Shown: piece by piece, positions 7,560-16,021 of the stretch
How positions within the stretch are numbered: the stretch's first letter is position 1
Layout: each line of letters opens with the position of its first letter
Position numbers and translations under genes: made by a program
Notes under the pieces: model-generated
What the model saw: the letters and a program-made list of their open reading frames with translations, nothing else
Told to the model about the DNA's origin: nothing
The model's database searches: none
Source: Bacillus sp. X1(2014)
Lineage (GTDB): Bacteria; Bacillota; Bacilli; Bacillales_B; DSM-18226
Assembly (NCBI RefSeq): GCF_007678255.1
Contig: NZ_VEED01000010.1
Coordinates: 124,001-188,000, forward strand
Reading direction: 5' to 3'
Length of the DNA: 64,000 nt

Positions 7560-8747
7560 ATGAAAAAATTAAACGTAGGTATGATCGGCGGAGGATTTAT
7601 GGGTAAAGCGCATTCACTTGCATATGCAGGAATGCCAATGTTTTTCTGGCCAGCACCAGCAATTCCTCATCGCCATACAGTAGTTGACGTTAACGAAGGA
7701 TTGGCTAGAGATGCGGCAGCAAGATTAGGCTTTGACAACTATGCTACCGATTGGAGAGAAGTTGTTAACAATCCGGAAATCGATGTGATTGATATCGTAA
7801 CTCCAAATAATACTCACGCAGAGATTGCGATTGCAGCTGCAAAAGCTGGAAAGCATATTATCTGTGAAAAGCCATTATCATTAGGTGCTGAACAAGCGAA
7901 AGAAATGTTAGAAGCAGTAAAAGCAGCAGGTGTTAAACACGCAGTTGCTTTCAACTACAGAAGAACACCAGCTGTTGCGCTTGCGAAAAAATATATTGAA
8001 GAAGGAAGAATTGGTAAAGTTCTAAGCTTCCGTGGAACGTACTTACAAGACTGGTCAGCTGATCCGAACTCTCCATTATCATGGCGCTTCCAAAAGAAAA
8101 TCGCTGGGTCAGGTGCTCTAGGTGATATTGGTACACACGTAGTTGATTATGCTCGTTACCTTGTTGGCGAAATCACAGATGTAAATGCGATCACAAAAAC
8201 ATGGATTCCTGAAAGACCAATTCAAACTGGCGGCATCGACAAGTTAGGTACTGTGAAGGCCGGTAGCGACGATGTACCTAAAGCAGCTGTAGACGTGGAT
8301 GATGAATTTATTACGATGGTTAAGTTTGATAATGGTGCAATTGGAACGATTGAAGCAACACGTAATGCACATGGCCGCAACAACTTCCTAACTTTTGAAA
8401 TTCATGGTGAAAAAGGTTCTTTATACTTTAACTATGAGCGCCGTGACGAGCTTCAAGTTTGCTTCGCTGATGATCCAAGTGATGCAAAAGGATTTAGAAC
8501 GGTTTACTCAGGACCAGCTACTCCTTACGGTGAAGGACTATGGCCAATCCCTGCTCTAGGTATTGGTTACGGCGAAACAAAGATTATTGAAACATATGAT
8601 TTCTTTAAAGCAATCAGTGAGGGTACTGAGTTTTCTCCTAACTTCAATGATGGCTATCAGATTGAATTAATCGCAGATGCAATTCTTGAATCAGCCGAAA
8701 AGGGTCAATGGATTAATCTTGAAAAAACAGCTGCAGCTGTAAAATAA
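7560..8747 (+). CDS. Gfo/Idh/MocA family NAD(P)-dependent oxidoreductase
   Basis: A 395-residue dehydrogenase with the Rossmann motif GGGFMG (residues 10-15), CEKPL with EKP at 103-105, and DIGTH at 189-193. It has a clear GGGAGG ribosome site. It shares FNYRR, GTYLQDW and the WR pair with the dehydrogenase at 888, so the two are related, but this one carries an insert (around residues 205-235, GGIDKLG region) absent from the other. It lies 62 nt after the isomerase and under the same triple operator. It presumably oxidises a sugar or cyclitol. Specificity is unknown. Confidence 0.92.
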   Translation: MKKLNVGMIGGGFMGKAHSLAYAGMPMFFWPAPAIPHRHTVVDVNEGLARDAAARLGFDNYATDWREVVNNPEIDVIDIVTPNNTHAEIAIAAAKAGKHIICEKPLSLGAEQAKEMLEAVKAAGVKHAVAFNYRRTPAVALAKKYIEEGRIGKVLSFRGTYLQDWSADPNSPLSWRFQKKIAGSGALGDIGTHVVDYARYLVGEITDVNAITKTWIPERPIQTGGIDKLGTVKAGSDDVPKAAVDVDDEFITMVKFDNGAIGTIEATRNAHGRNNFLTFEIHGEKGSLYFNYERRDELQVCFADDPSDAKGFRTVYSGPATPYGEGLWPIPALGIGYGETKIIETYDFFKAISEGTEFSPNFNDGYQIELIADAILESAEKGQWINLEKTAAAVK

Positions 8748-8806
8748 TGAGAAAAGCGAATGTCTGCTCCTAGCTGGCTCTAGCTACACAAATCTCAAAT
8801 TACGAC

Positions 8807-8838
8807 AAGAGGCTTCTCAATTGAGGAGCCTCTTTTGT
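8807..8838 (+). terminator. Terminator between the dehydrogenase and the ROK kinase
   Basis: AAGAGGCTTCTC (8807-8818) pairs with GAGGAGCCTCTT (8823-8834) across AATT with one G-T pair, then TTTT. The ROK kinase may therefore depend partly on read-through or its own promoter. Confidence 0.7.
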
Positions 8839-8890
8839 AAAGATGCCGCTTTTCGGAGCAGGAAAACATGGAGGAAATGAGTGAATCGTT

Positions 8891-9874
8891 ATGGGAGAAA
8901 AATGGCTAGTAGGTGTTGATATAGGTGGCACCACGATTAAAATGGCATTTATCAGTTTGTCTGGTGACATTATTTGTAGTTGGGAGATCGATACTGACAT
9001 TAGTAATAAAGGCAAACACATACCCGCATCCATTGCGAAATCTATTGAAGAAAAGTTGAAAGAATTCAATCTAACCAAAAATCAGTTAGTTGCAATCGGA
9101 GTTGGTGCGCCAGGCCCTGTGAATGAGGAGGACGGCTCCGTTGAAGTGGCGGTGAACCTGGGATGGGAACGATTCCAATTACAAACTATCCTCGAGAGGG
9201 AAACATCTCTGCCGGTTGTTGTCGACAACGATGCAAATATAGCGGCAATCGGTGAAATGTGGAAAGGTGCGGGCAAAGGGGCTAAAAACTTAATTTGTGT
9301 TACTTTAGGAACAGGTGTTGGTGGGGGAATTATCGTTAATGGCGAGGTTGTACATGGGGTAAATGGAGCCGGTGGTGAAATTGGCCATATGACTTCCGTA
9401 CCGAAAAACGGAGCCCCATGTAAATGTGGGAAATTAGGATGTCTGGAAACGGTAGCGTCAGCGACAGGAATTGTCCGCTTGGCAAAAGTAGAATTAGTAT
9501 CTTCGAATGAGGGTAGCTGTTTACGACATTATAAGATACATCAAACCTTGTCCGCCAAGCACGTTTTTGATGCGGCGAAGGAAGGGGATGTACTTGCTAA
9601 CCGAGTCGTTGAACAGGTTGCTTTTCATTTAGGATTGTCTCTTTCAAATTTAGCGAATGGCTTAAATCCTGAAACAATTGTGATTGGAGGCGGGGTTTCG
9701 AAAGCTGATGATACCTTGTTGCGACCGTTGAAAGAGGAGTTTGTTAAATTTGCTTTTCCGAGAGTGGCACAAAGTGTCGAGATTGTGACTGCTACACTAG
9801 GTAATAACGCAGGGGTTATTGGTGGAGCTTGGCTGGCGAAAGAAAAAATGATCAATAAGCCTGTGTTTCAATGA
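8891..9874 (+). CDS. ROK-family sugar kinase (glucokinase-like)
   Basis: 327 residues. The N-terminal phosphate loop is GVDIGGTTIK (8-17), the catalytic Asp114 lies in DNDAN, LGTGVGGG follows, and the ROK zinc site is formed by His166 and Cys177, Cys179 and Cys184 (CKCGKLGCLE). All key residues are present, so it should phosphorylate a hexose such as glucose or a derivative. The ATG at 8891 is the only in-frame start; GGAGG lies rather far (about 15 nt) upstream. It ends the carbohydrate region and would fit as the kinase that acts on a sugar released by the dehydrogenase/isomerase pathway. It could also be the cell's general GlcK. Confidence 0.9.
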   Translation: MGEKWLVGVDIGGTTIKMAFISLSGDIICSWEIDTDISNKGKHIPASIAKSIEEKLKEFNLTKNQLVAIGVGAPGPVNEEDGSVEVAVNLGWERFQLQTILERETSLPVVVDNDANIAAIGEMWKGAGKGAKNLICVTLGTGVGGGIIVNGEVVHGVNGAGGEIGHMTSVPKNGAPCKCGKLGCLETVASATGIVRLAKVELVSSNEGSCLRHYKIHQTLSAKHVFDAAKEGDVLANRVVEQVAFHLGLSLSNLANGLNPETIVIGGGVSKADDTLLRPLKEEFVKFAFPRVAQSVEIVTATLGNNAGVIGGAWLAKEKMINKPVFQ

Positions 9875-9893
9875 TAAATCTTTTAAAAAGAGA

Positions 9894-9926
9894 AAGGCGA
9901 AAACTAATCAGTTTTCGCCTTGTTTA
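9894..9926 (+). terminator. Terminator after the ROK kinase
   Basis: AAGGCGAAAACT (9894-9905) and its exact complement (9910-9921) around a 4-nt loop, then TGTTT. Confidence 0.85.
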
Positions 9927-10060
9927 TTGTTCTATTTACCATTTTCCTTGTGTATTTGAAATTACAAAAGGGAGAGTGTAGATTTATTCGTGATTTGATG
10001 GCTTACTTAGTTTCTTTAGAAGTGCAAGATAATCACGATTAATTGGTGGAGGTTATTAGT

Positions 10061-10189
10061 GTGCTTAACCAAAAAGAGAAGATAACATCTTTATTTTGGA
10101 TTGCTATACTTGGCTTAATTTTAACAACGATATATACAATAATCCTTGGTATTTTAGGATATAGGACGAGGAAAACAATACTTTTATAA
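10061..10189 (+). CDS. Small hydrophobic protein, 42 residues
   Basis: GTG 10061 is preceded by GGTGGAGG (10045-10052). The product has a short charged start (NQKEK), one long hydrophobic helix (SLFWIAILGLILTTIYTII) and a basic C-terminus (GYRTRKT). I do not recognise the family. It lies just before a tRNA 3' fragment, in a stretch with several broken genes. It could be a genuine small membrane protein or a leftover of a mobile element. Confidence 0.45.
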   Translation: MLNQKEKITSLFWIAILGLILTTIYTIILGILGYRTRKTILL

Positions 10190-10203
10190 TTATAAAGTAT
10201 GTC

Positions 10204-10253
10204 CACCATTGACAGGGGTGAGGTCGGGGGTTCGAACCCCTCACAGGTCATCA
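10204..10253 (+). other. tRNA 3'-half fragment (anticodon arm to acceptor end)
   Basis: The sequence folds as the second half of a tRNA: anticodon stem-loop CACCA-TTGACAG-GGGTG (possible anticodon GAC, valine; one mismatched pair), variable loop AGGTC, T arm GGGGG-TTCGAAC-CCCTC, then acceptor strand ACAGGTC, A and TCA. No D arm or 5' acceptor strand is found upstream, so this is not a functional tRNA. Such 3' halves are typical scars of integration at a tRNA gene. A minus-strand open frame through it is the well-known spurious protein type that reads CEGFEPPTSP. Confidence 0.65.
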
Positions 10254-10261
10254 TCCAAAAT

Positions 10262-10292
10262 CCTAAAATCTTAATGATTTTAGGGTTTTTTT
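10262..10292 (+). terminator. Terminator after the tRNA fragment
   Basis: CCTAAAATC (10262-10270), 5-nt loop, GATTTTAGG (10276-10284), then a T-run. From here to 10552 I see only an unsupported frame (10344-10469, no convincing start) that reads a hydrophobic stretch ending SARSYFQEKFENN. Confidence 0.75.
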
Positions 10293-10552
10293 CTTTTGTA
10301 AGAGTTAAATTATCCATTTCATCAAAGTGGAAAACTTGAAAAAGGTTTATGCCCTAACCTATTGGATACATATTTAATTATTGGTCTGGTATCGTTTGTT
10401 GGTGATATAATTTCGGCTTGGGCTCTTTCAGCCAGGAGTTACTTTCAAGAGAAATTTGAAAACAATTAATTTTTTCATGGTAAGTCCTTTTTCTTTTCTA
10501 TTATTGAAAAATAGTTAACCCCCCTTTCGAATGATGAAAGGGGACAATTTCA

Positions 10553-11065
10553 TTATGCACTTTGGGAAATTTGTTTATTTCCTGCTTTCTTATAAATCCA
10601 TTTTCCAAATAAAGGCATAAGCCAACGATCCAATCCGAGTTTTCCTGCATTCATTCCCGCCGCAAGAATAAATAATCCTAATAAAACCATCTGTGGATTT
10701 GTACTTGTCGTTCCTGATAACATATATGCAAAGTTCATGGTAATTCCCATTAATATAGAGAATGAAGTGAAAATTCCTAATATCAATCCAATTCCTACTA
10801 AAAATTCCCCCCAAGGAACAATAACATTAAAAAGATCGACGTACGGTATAGCAACCTCTTTTAAAAAATTTCCCCACCAAGGCTGCACAGCAGGATGTTC
10901 ACCAGACATATTTTTAACTGCTCCAAACAAAAAGCCGCTTGCATCAAAATTGCCACTAGAGATTTTCCCCCAGCCAGCAGTTAACCACTGCCAGCCAAGA
11001 TAGAGCCGGAGTACAGTAAGTACCATTGTTACAAAACGGTTTTCCTTTAAAAATTGAATAAACAT
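10553..11065 (-). CDS. DoxX family membrane protein
   Basis: About 170 residues with four hydrophobic segments and the DoxX pattern: LRLYLGWQWLTAGWGKI at the N-terminus, then VPWGEFLVGIGLILGIFT, MNFAYMLSGT and a C-terminal LGLDRW. DoxX proteins are inner-membrane components linked to quinone/thiosulfate redox or oxidative-stress functions. I prefer the ATG at 11065, which has AGGAGG 7 nt upstream; the ATG at 11071 is only 1 nt from it. A Fur-like box covers the promoter, so iron regulation is likely. It is convergent with nothing obvious and stands alone between broken genes. Confidence 0.85.
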   Translation of the reverse strand: MFIQFLKENRFVTMVLTVLRLYLGWQWLTAGWGKISSGNFDASGFLFGAVKNMSGEHPAVQPWWGNFLKEVAIPYVDLFNVIVPWGEFLVGIGLILGIFTSFSILMGITMNFAYMLSGTTSTNPQMVLLGLFILAAGMNAGKLGLDRWLMPLFGKWIYKKAGNKQISQSA

Positions 11066-11087
11066 AATCATACCTCCTGAGTTAATT

Positions 11088-11127
11088 GATAACCATTATC
11101 ATTGATATCGATTATCATTATCATTGA
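11088..11127 (-). promoter_or_regulatory. Putative Fur box(es) upstream of doxX
   Basis: On the minus strand 11122-11104 reads GATAATGATAATCGATATC, which matches the 19-bp Fur consensus (GATAATGATAATCATTATC) at 17 positions. An overlapping, weaker GATAACCATTATCA lies at 11088-11101. The cluster begins about 25 bp before the ATG. Confidence 0.6.
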
Positions 11128-11212
11128 TTACTCAGTGATTAACAATGAGGAATAGGCACCAAAATGATTTTCCAATTGTAGGTAAATATTCCTGAATTAA
11201 TAGAAAGTTAAA

Positions 11213-11542
11213 ATGCAAACAAGACGGCAGGGTCGTCTCGATCTTTTCTATGTTGATATAACTTATTGGCCAGATATACCATCATCAGTTTGGTACCCAT
11301 TATCTGTTTGTTCAGTATTGGTATGCATCTGTCATTGGCACCTTTCTCTTCCCGGTCATTTTGACGAATTATGGTTTAGCAGTAACATTGTATATTTGTC
11401 GGGCGTTGTTATTATTGGATTTCTACTATCTCTATTCATGGCTCCGGAAACAAAGAATATGAGTTTAACGGAATCCAGCTCTATAAACAAAGGCACTACT
11501 CGTCGTCCGGAAAGCATCTTAATCGGAAAAGCGGTAAAATAG
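11213..11542 (+). pseudogene. MFS transporter C-terminal remnant, frameshifted
   Basis: The end of this frame (SGVVIIGFLLSLFMAPETKNMSLTESS) is the typical C-terminus of a sugar/organic-acid-type MFS protein. The preceding helix is found in another frame (around 11286-11400: SVIGTFLFPVILTNYGLAVTLYI). At least one frameshift therefore lies near 11395, and the first ten or so transmembrane helices are absent. It is a decayed gene, not a working transporter. Confidence 0.8.
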
Positions 11543-11656
11543 AAAGAGCGAAGTTTGTGAAACAGCAGAAACCATTCGTTTCTGGGGAGGGTTTGACTCG
11601 GTTAACGGCGAAGTGATTAATCGGTGTCATTCCCTTTGGAAAAAAGAGGTGCAAAA

Positions 11657-12589
11657 ATGGAAAAACTGACGAGTTTAAGAGTTTACATCATTACAATTGC
11701 TGGTGCGATATGTTGGGGACTTATTGGTTTATTTATTGCCCCATTGTATGCTCGCGGATTCACGGCTTGGGACGTAGTTGCCATTCGTGGTATTTTTACC
11801 TTTGTTATCTTAATTCTAGTTATGACAGTATTTTATCGGGATCAGTTACGTACCAGATTAAAAGATCATATTTTTTTCGCTTGTGCAGGAATTTTAAGTG
11901 TCGCTTTATTTAATTTTTTTTATTTTGAAGTTTTTTCTCAATCGAGTTTATCCCTTGCAGTAACACTTTTATATACAGGTCCTCTGTTTGTAACCATACT
12001 GTCTCGGCTCTTTTTTAAAGAGCCCCTGACTATTCGTAAAGGGTGGGCACTTGCTCTTGCTATTACAGGGTGTGCATTTGTTGTAGGCCTGCTGCCACTA
12101 GGCCAAGAAGGTATACATATGAAAACCTTGTTCATGGGGATTTTATCTGGATTTTGTTATGCGTTGTACAGTATTTTCAGTAAACCTGTAACCCAAAGGT
12201 ATTCTGCCTTGACCATTACAACGTACACATTTTTTTATACGAGTATATTCATGTTATTGACAAGTGACATAATAAAAAAGACTGATCAATTTCAATATGC
12301 AGATGTTTGGATGTCAGCGGTTTTGTTAGCGCTAGTATCAACGGTTGCAGCTTTTGTTTTGTACACTTCAGGACTGAAGCATTTAGAAGCTAGTAAGGCT
12401 TCCATTTTAGCAACGATTGAACCTATCATTGCAGTAGTAACTGGAGTACTTTTTCTTGGGGAACATCTACGGGGATGGCAGGTGTTAGGAATTGGATTGG
12501 TTTTGTATTCAGCAATTCTTGTCGCAGATGGAAGGTCTAAGGCAAAGAAACCAATTGATACCATTTTAGAGGAGGAAAGCACAATATGA
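11657..12589 (+). CDS. EamA/DMT superfamily transporter
   Basis: 310 residues with about ten hydrophobic helices in two EamA repeats. The first begins VYIITIAGAICWGLIGLF, and the second contains GILSGFCYALYSIFSKP and ends with the family's LEASKASILATIEPIIAVVTGVL-type block. ATG 11657 has AGAGGTG 6 nt upstream; an open frame of 11 codons before it lacks a ribosome site. These proteins export amino acids or other metabolites. It overlaps the start of the broken YbaK gene by 4 nt, so the two once formed an operon. Confidence 0.88.
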   Translation: MEKLTSLRVYIITIAGAICWGLIGLFIAPLYARGFTAWDVVAIRGIFTFVILILVMTVFYRDQLRTRLKDHIFFACAGILSVALFNFFYFEVFSQSSLSLAVTLLYTGPLFVTILSRLFFKEPLTIRKGWALALAITGCAFVVGLLPLGQEGIHMKTLFMGILSGFCYALYSIFSKPVTQRYSALTITTYTFFYTSIFMLLTSDIIKKTDQFQYADVWMSAVLLALVSTVAAFVLYTSGLKHLEASKASILATIEPIIAVVTGVLFLGEHLRGWQVLGIGLVLYSAILVADGRSKAKKPIDTILEEESTI

Positions 12590-13028
12590 TACAACTAGAG
12601 CAGGGGAAAAGTGTATATGGCGTTTTAGAAAAGCTAAACATTCCCTTTGAAAGGTATGAAAATGAAGCTGTTTTCACAGTTGAAGAAATCCGTAATTTGG
12701 ATATCACTATTCCCGGTGGACATACTAAAAATTTATTTTTAAGAAATCGAAAAGGGGGGAAAAACATTTCTTAGTGATTATTTCAGAAGATAAGGATGTA
12801 GATTTGAAAAGTTTATCTAAGCTTATTAATAGCATCCCGTTGAGTTTTGGTTCACCGGAAAGATTGAATAAGTATTAAAAAGTTTTTCCTGGAGCAGTCG
12901 GTGCTTTCGGATTGATAAATGATAATACTAACCATACACAGGTTGTATTAGACAGTGATTTACTTGATAAAGACACAATTAACTTTCATCCCAATGTTTT
13001 GCATTCGAGCCAAATACTAATCGAGTGA
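12586..13028 (+). pseudogene. YbaK/PrdX-type aminoacyl-tRNA deacylase, frameshifted
   Basis: The first frame gives the N-terminal half of a prolyl-tRNA-deacylase-like protein (GVLEKLNIPFERYENEAVFT, then GGHTKNLFLRNRKG) and stops at 12774 after a GGGGGG run. The next frame continues the same domain (FLVIISEDKDVDLKSLSKLIN, LSFGSPERLNKY), meets TAA and then resumes with GAVGAFGLIND and VVLDSDLLDKDTINFHPNV before TGA at 13028. One frameshift near the G-run and one nonsense codon indicate a pseudogene. A sequencing slip at the homopolymer could explain only the first lesion. Confidence 0.85.
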
Positions 13029-13095
13029 TTGAAACAGTTAAGCTGGCCCTTGGTCCCACACACTTATACAACTAATCGATTACTTAGAAAACCGA

Positions 13096-13138
13096 AAAAA
13101 TTAAAGTTTCATTTCGAAACTTTAATTTTTCGTTTTTT
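13096..13138. terminator. Bidirectional terminator between convergent genes
   Basis: A 15-bp perfect inverted repeat (13096-13110 and 13116-13130; TTAAAGTTTC core) with a 5-nt loop, A-run on one side and T-run on the other. It serves the deacylase remnant and the AraC gene on the opposite strand. Confidence 0.85.
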
Positions 13139-13209
13139 TTCATATGCATAAGTAGGTCTATAATAATTTCGGGTTTTGAGAAATGTAAAGGCAAACTTAT
13201 AGTAATATT

Positions 13210-14097
13210 TTAAGGATTCTTAAGATAATATAGATTTTTTTTATGGTTCTCTTTAAATTGTCTTGGTGTTTCACCGGTCATCTTTTTAAAAAGTAACGTA
13301 AAGTAATTGGTGTTATCATAACCCATAATCCTCGCAATTTCCCCTATTTTTAACTCGGTTGATACCAAAAGGTTCTTAGCTTCTCCGATTCGCCGATTGA
13401 TCAGGTAATTAATCGGCGTCATTTGCATCTGCTCTTTGAATACATGGGATAGATAATACTTGTTTATAAATAATGCGTCTGCAATGTCTTCTAGCTTTAA
13501 ATTCTTTTTATAATTTTTATCAATATATTCTTTAATTCGATGGGCAAGTGAATTGGAATCCCGTGCATCATTCTTAAAGTTTTGCAATCTTATAGCACGG
13601 TGTATTAAAGCAATAGAAGATGTTAATAGACCTTGGCAAATGATTTCATATCCATCACCTTTAAGTGAGGATTCTTCAAATATATGTGAAAAATAGCTTC
13701 CAATTTGATCAGAGTATTGATTTTCGCGAATGACCGGTTCGAATTCAAAAGGAATAATACAAAGTTCTTTCAATTGGTCAATTGCTAAATTGGAAATCCC
13801 ACAGAAATAAGTAATGAGGGGATTGGATGGATTTGAATATTCCTCATGTATAATCCCCGCATTGTATATGAGAATATCTCCTTTTTTCGCAGTATAACTT
13901 TTATTATTAATAATAAAAGTTCCCTCTCCTTCACAAATATAAATAATTTCACTTAAATCATCATGCTTGTGGCTGGGAAAGTTCCAATTAGGATTACCAC
14001 CGACCTGCCCGGCGTATGCAAGTACTGGGGGGTTCTTAAATTTCAAAGGTGTATATATATACTCCATATCATAATCTTTGTTGTTTGAGCTCTCCAT
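13210..14097 (-). CDS. AraC-family transcriptional regulator with cupin sensor domain
   Basis: About 295 residues. The N-terminal cupin half (SHKHDDLSEIIYICEGEGTFIINN, GDILIYNAGIIHEE) binds a small ligand. The C-terminal two helix-turn-helix motifs (LEDIADALFINKYYLSHVFKEQM and IGEIARIMGYDNTNYFTLLFKKMTG) bind DNA. ATG 14097 has a GGGGGG ribosome site 6 nt upstream; ATG 14103 abuts it. It is divergent from the sugar ABC operon at 14495, so it probably activates that operon. Candidate binding sites are the two 23-bp direct repeats in the shared promoter region. Confidence 0.9.
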   Translation of the reverse strand: MESSNNKDYDMEYIYTPLKFKNPPVLAYAGQVGGNPNWNFPSHKHDDLSEIIYICEGEGTFIINNKSYTAKKGDILIYNAGIIHEEYSNPSNPLITYFCGISNLAIDQLKELCIIPFEFEPVIRENQYSDQIGSYFSHIFEESSLKGDGYEIICQGLLTSSIALIHRAIRLQNFKNDARDSNSLAHRIKEYIDKNYKKNLKLEDIADALFINKYYLSHVFKEQMQMTPINYLINRRIGEAKNLLVSTELKIGEIARIMGYDNTNYFTLLFKKMTGETPRQFKENHKKNLYYLKNP

Positions 14098-14141
14098 GAA
14101 CATCCCCCCATTTTATTTGTTTTTCCAAAATAATTTTGTCT

Positions 14142-14164
14142 ATAGCAAGATATTATAGTTTTTT
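14142..14164 (+). repeat. Direct repeat, copy 1, AraC/ABC intergenic region
   Basis: The motif begins ATAGCAAGATATTATAG and ends in a T-run. It lies 45 bp upstream of the AraC start and is repeated exactly at 14366. The gap 14098-14494 otherwise holds only AT-rich promoter DNA. Confidence 0.7.
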
Positions 14165-14365
14165 GCTATAAATAACAATATAGTGAAGATTATGTTAGCA
14201 AGTTAGTGAATTTGAATTCTTTGCTTTTTTATCATTTTATATCAGTATGCCTAATTGTAAACAGTTATTTTTATAAAATTTCTTTCATCCTTTCCCTCAT
14301 TTATGATAGTTGCCATTTAATTTAATAGATTTATTACCTTTCAAGAGTTCAATTAATTCATTCGA

Positions 14366-14388
14366 ATAGCAAGATATTATAGTTTTTT
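14366..14388 (+). repeat. Direct repeat, copy 2, AraC/ABC intergenic region
   Basis: Identical 23-bp sequence in the same orientation, 224 bp from copy 1 and 106 bp before the ABC ATPase start. Likely regulator binding site. Confidence 0.7.
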
Positions 14389-14421
14389 TGACATCTCAGC
14401 ACGATAGTTAATTGTTTTAAC

Positions 14422-14435
14422 ACTATCATGATAGT
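14422..14435. promoter_or_regulatory. 14-bp palindrome in the ABC operon promoter
   Basis: ACTATCATGATAGT, perfectly symmetric, 60 bp upstream of the ABC ATPase start. A related half site (GATAGTTAA) precedes it at 14403. It may bind a second regulator or form part of the AraC control region. Confidence 0.45.
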
Positions 14436-14494
14436 AATATTTCAATAGTCAGAGTTATCACAAAATTTTAAAACTAAAGCAGAGGTGAATTTTT

Positions 14495-16021
14495 TTGGTG
14501 AAAGAGAAGAATGCATATGCTCTTGAAATGAAAGGAATTTCCAAGTCATTCCCTGGTGTGAAAGCTCTTGATAATGTATCTCTTTTTGTGAGAAAGGGGA
14601 CAGTCCATGCGCTAATGGGAGAAAATGGTGCAGGGAAATCCACTCTTATGAAAATCCTTGCAGGAATTTATAAACCGGATTCGGGTGAGTTATTTCTAAA
14701 AGGGGACCAAGTGGGGTTTACTAATCCCCGAGATGCTTTACATTATGGAATCAGTATGATTCATCAGGAGTTAAGTTTTATTTCCGAACTAACTGTTGCG
14801 GATAATATCTTTCTTGGAAGAGAACCATGCTTGGGCAAGTCCAAGATAATAAACAAGAAGGAACAGACAGTAAGAGCTCTTAAACTTTTTAACCAATATA
14901 AGATTGATTTGGATCCCGATAAAAAGATGTCTGCTTTATCCGTCTCAGATAGACAAATGGTTGAAATTGTGAAAGCGGTTTCAAATAATGCGGATATAAT
15001 CGTTATGGATGAACCAACTTCAGCTATTACAGAAAGAGAAGTAGAAAAATTGTTTGAAATTATTAAATTGCTCACATCACAAGGGAAATCTATTATTTAT
15101 ATTTCTCACAAAATGGATGAAATTTTTAAAATTGCTGACGATATCACCGTTTTAAGAGACGGATGTTTTATTGATAGTAAACCAGCTGCAGAGCTAAATC
15201 ATGATCAACTTATTTCCTTAATGGTGGGAAGAGAATTAAAGGATGTCTATCAATCAAAAACTGCCAAAAACGAAACTGTCTTCATGGAAGTGAAAAACCT
15301 GAGCCGTAAAGGCAGTTTTGAAAATATCTCATTTACCCTCCGCAAAGGAGAAGTGATTGGAATTGCAGGTCTTGTAGGTGCAGGACGAACGGAAGTGGTT
15401 GAAAGTATTTTTGGGGTATATCCTCCTCATAGTGGAGAAATTTATATCAATCAAAAAAAGGTGGTCCATAAGCACCCGAAACAGGCTATCAACAATGGAA
15501 TCGCTTTAGTAACAGAGGATAGAAAACAAACAGGCTTAAATTTAACAGGTTCGGTGAGAGATAATATAACTTTAGTTAATTTGCGAAAATTTGCATTCTT
15601 GAAGAATATCATTTCTCAAAAAAAAGAAAACAATGTGGTAGATGAACAAATCCAATCATTAAAAATAAAAACTCCCAACCGTAACATTGCGGTAAAGAAT
15701 CTAAGCGGAGGTAATCAGCAGAAAATTGTTATCGCTAAATGGCTTATAAATAACCCGGATATTTTAATATTGGATGAACCAACTAGAGGAATCGACATAG
15801 GTGCTAAAGCTGAAATCTATAAAATTATTTCCGATTTTGCAAATAGTGGTAAGTCTGTCATTGTTATTTCCTCAGAGATGTCTGAACTGTTTGGAATTTG
15901 TGATCGGATCATTGTCATGAGTGAAGGGAAATTGACTGGAGAGTTTACCCGGAAGGAGTTTGATCAAGAAAAAATCATGGCGTGCTGTGCAGGAATTATG
16001 AAAGGAGAAAAAATCGGATGA
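14495..16021 (+). CDS. Sugar ABC transporter ATP-binding protein (RbsA/MglA-like)
   Basis: 508 residues with two nucleotide-binding domains. Domain 1 has Walker A GENGAGKST (42-50), signature LSVSDRQ and Walker B IIVMDEPTSA. Domain 2 has the degenerate Walker A (GLVGAGRTE) usual for RbsA, signature LSGGNQQK and LILDEPTRGID. It powers uptake of a monosaccharide or similar compound. The start is TTG 14495 or GTG 14498, both served by AGAGGTG at 14481. It overlaps the permease gene (ATGA). It is the first gene of an operon that runs through the permease, binding protein and two dioxygenases. Confidence 0.92.
   Translation: MVKEKNAYALEMKGISKSFPGVKALDNVSLFVRKGTVHALMGENGAGKSTLMKILAGIYKPDSGELFLKGDQVGFTNPRDALHYGISMIHQELSFISELTVADNIFLGREPCLGKSKIINKKEQTVRALKLFNQYKIDLDPDKKMSALSVSDRQMVEIVKAVSNNADIIVMDEPTSAITEREVEKLFEIIKLLTSQGKSIIYISHKMDEIFKIADDITVLRDGCFIDSKPAAELNHDQLISLMVGRELKDVYQSKTAKNETVFMEVKNLSRKGSFENISFTLRKGEVIGIAGLVGAGRTEVVESIFGVYPPHSGEIYINQKKVVHKHPKQAINNGIALVTEDRKQTGLNLTGSVRDNITLVNLRKFAFLKNIISQKKENNVVDEQIQSLKIKTPNRNIAVKNLSGGNQQKIVIAKWLINNPDILILDEPTRGIDIGAKAEIYKIISDFANSGKSVIVISSEMSELFGICDRIIVMSEGKLTGEFTRKEFDQEKIMACCAGIMKGEKIG

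Noticed and set aside
10039..10317. Minus-strand open frame reading through CEGFEPPTSP
   Set aside because: This is the antisense of a tRNA T arm, a well-known spurious protein. The tRNA fragment explains it.
13071..13084. ACTAATCGATTACT as a seventh LacI-type operator
   Set aside because: It differs from the consensus at both ends, has no gene start downstream and lies after a broken gene. It is probably chance in AT-rich DNA.
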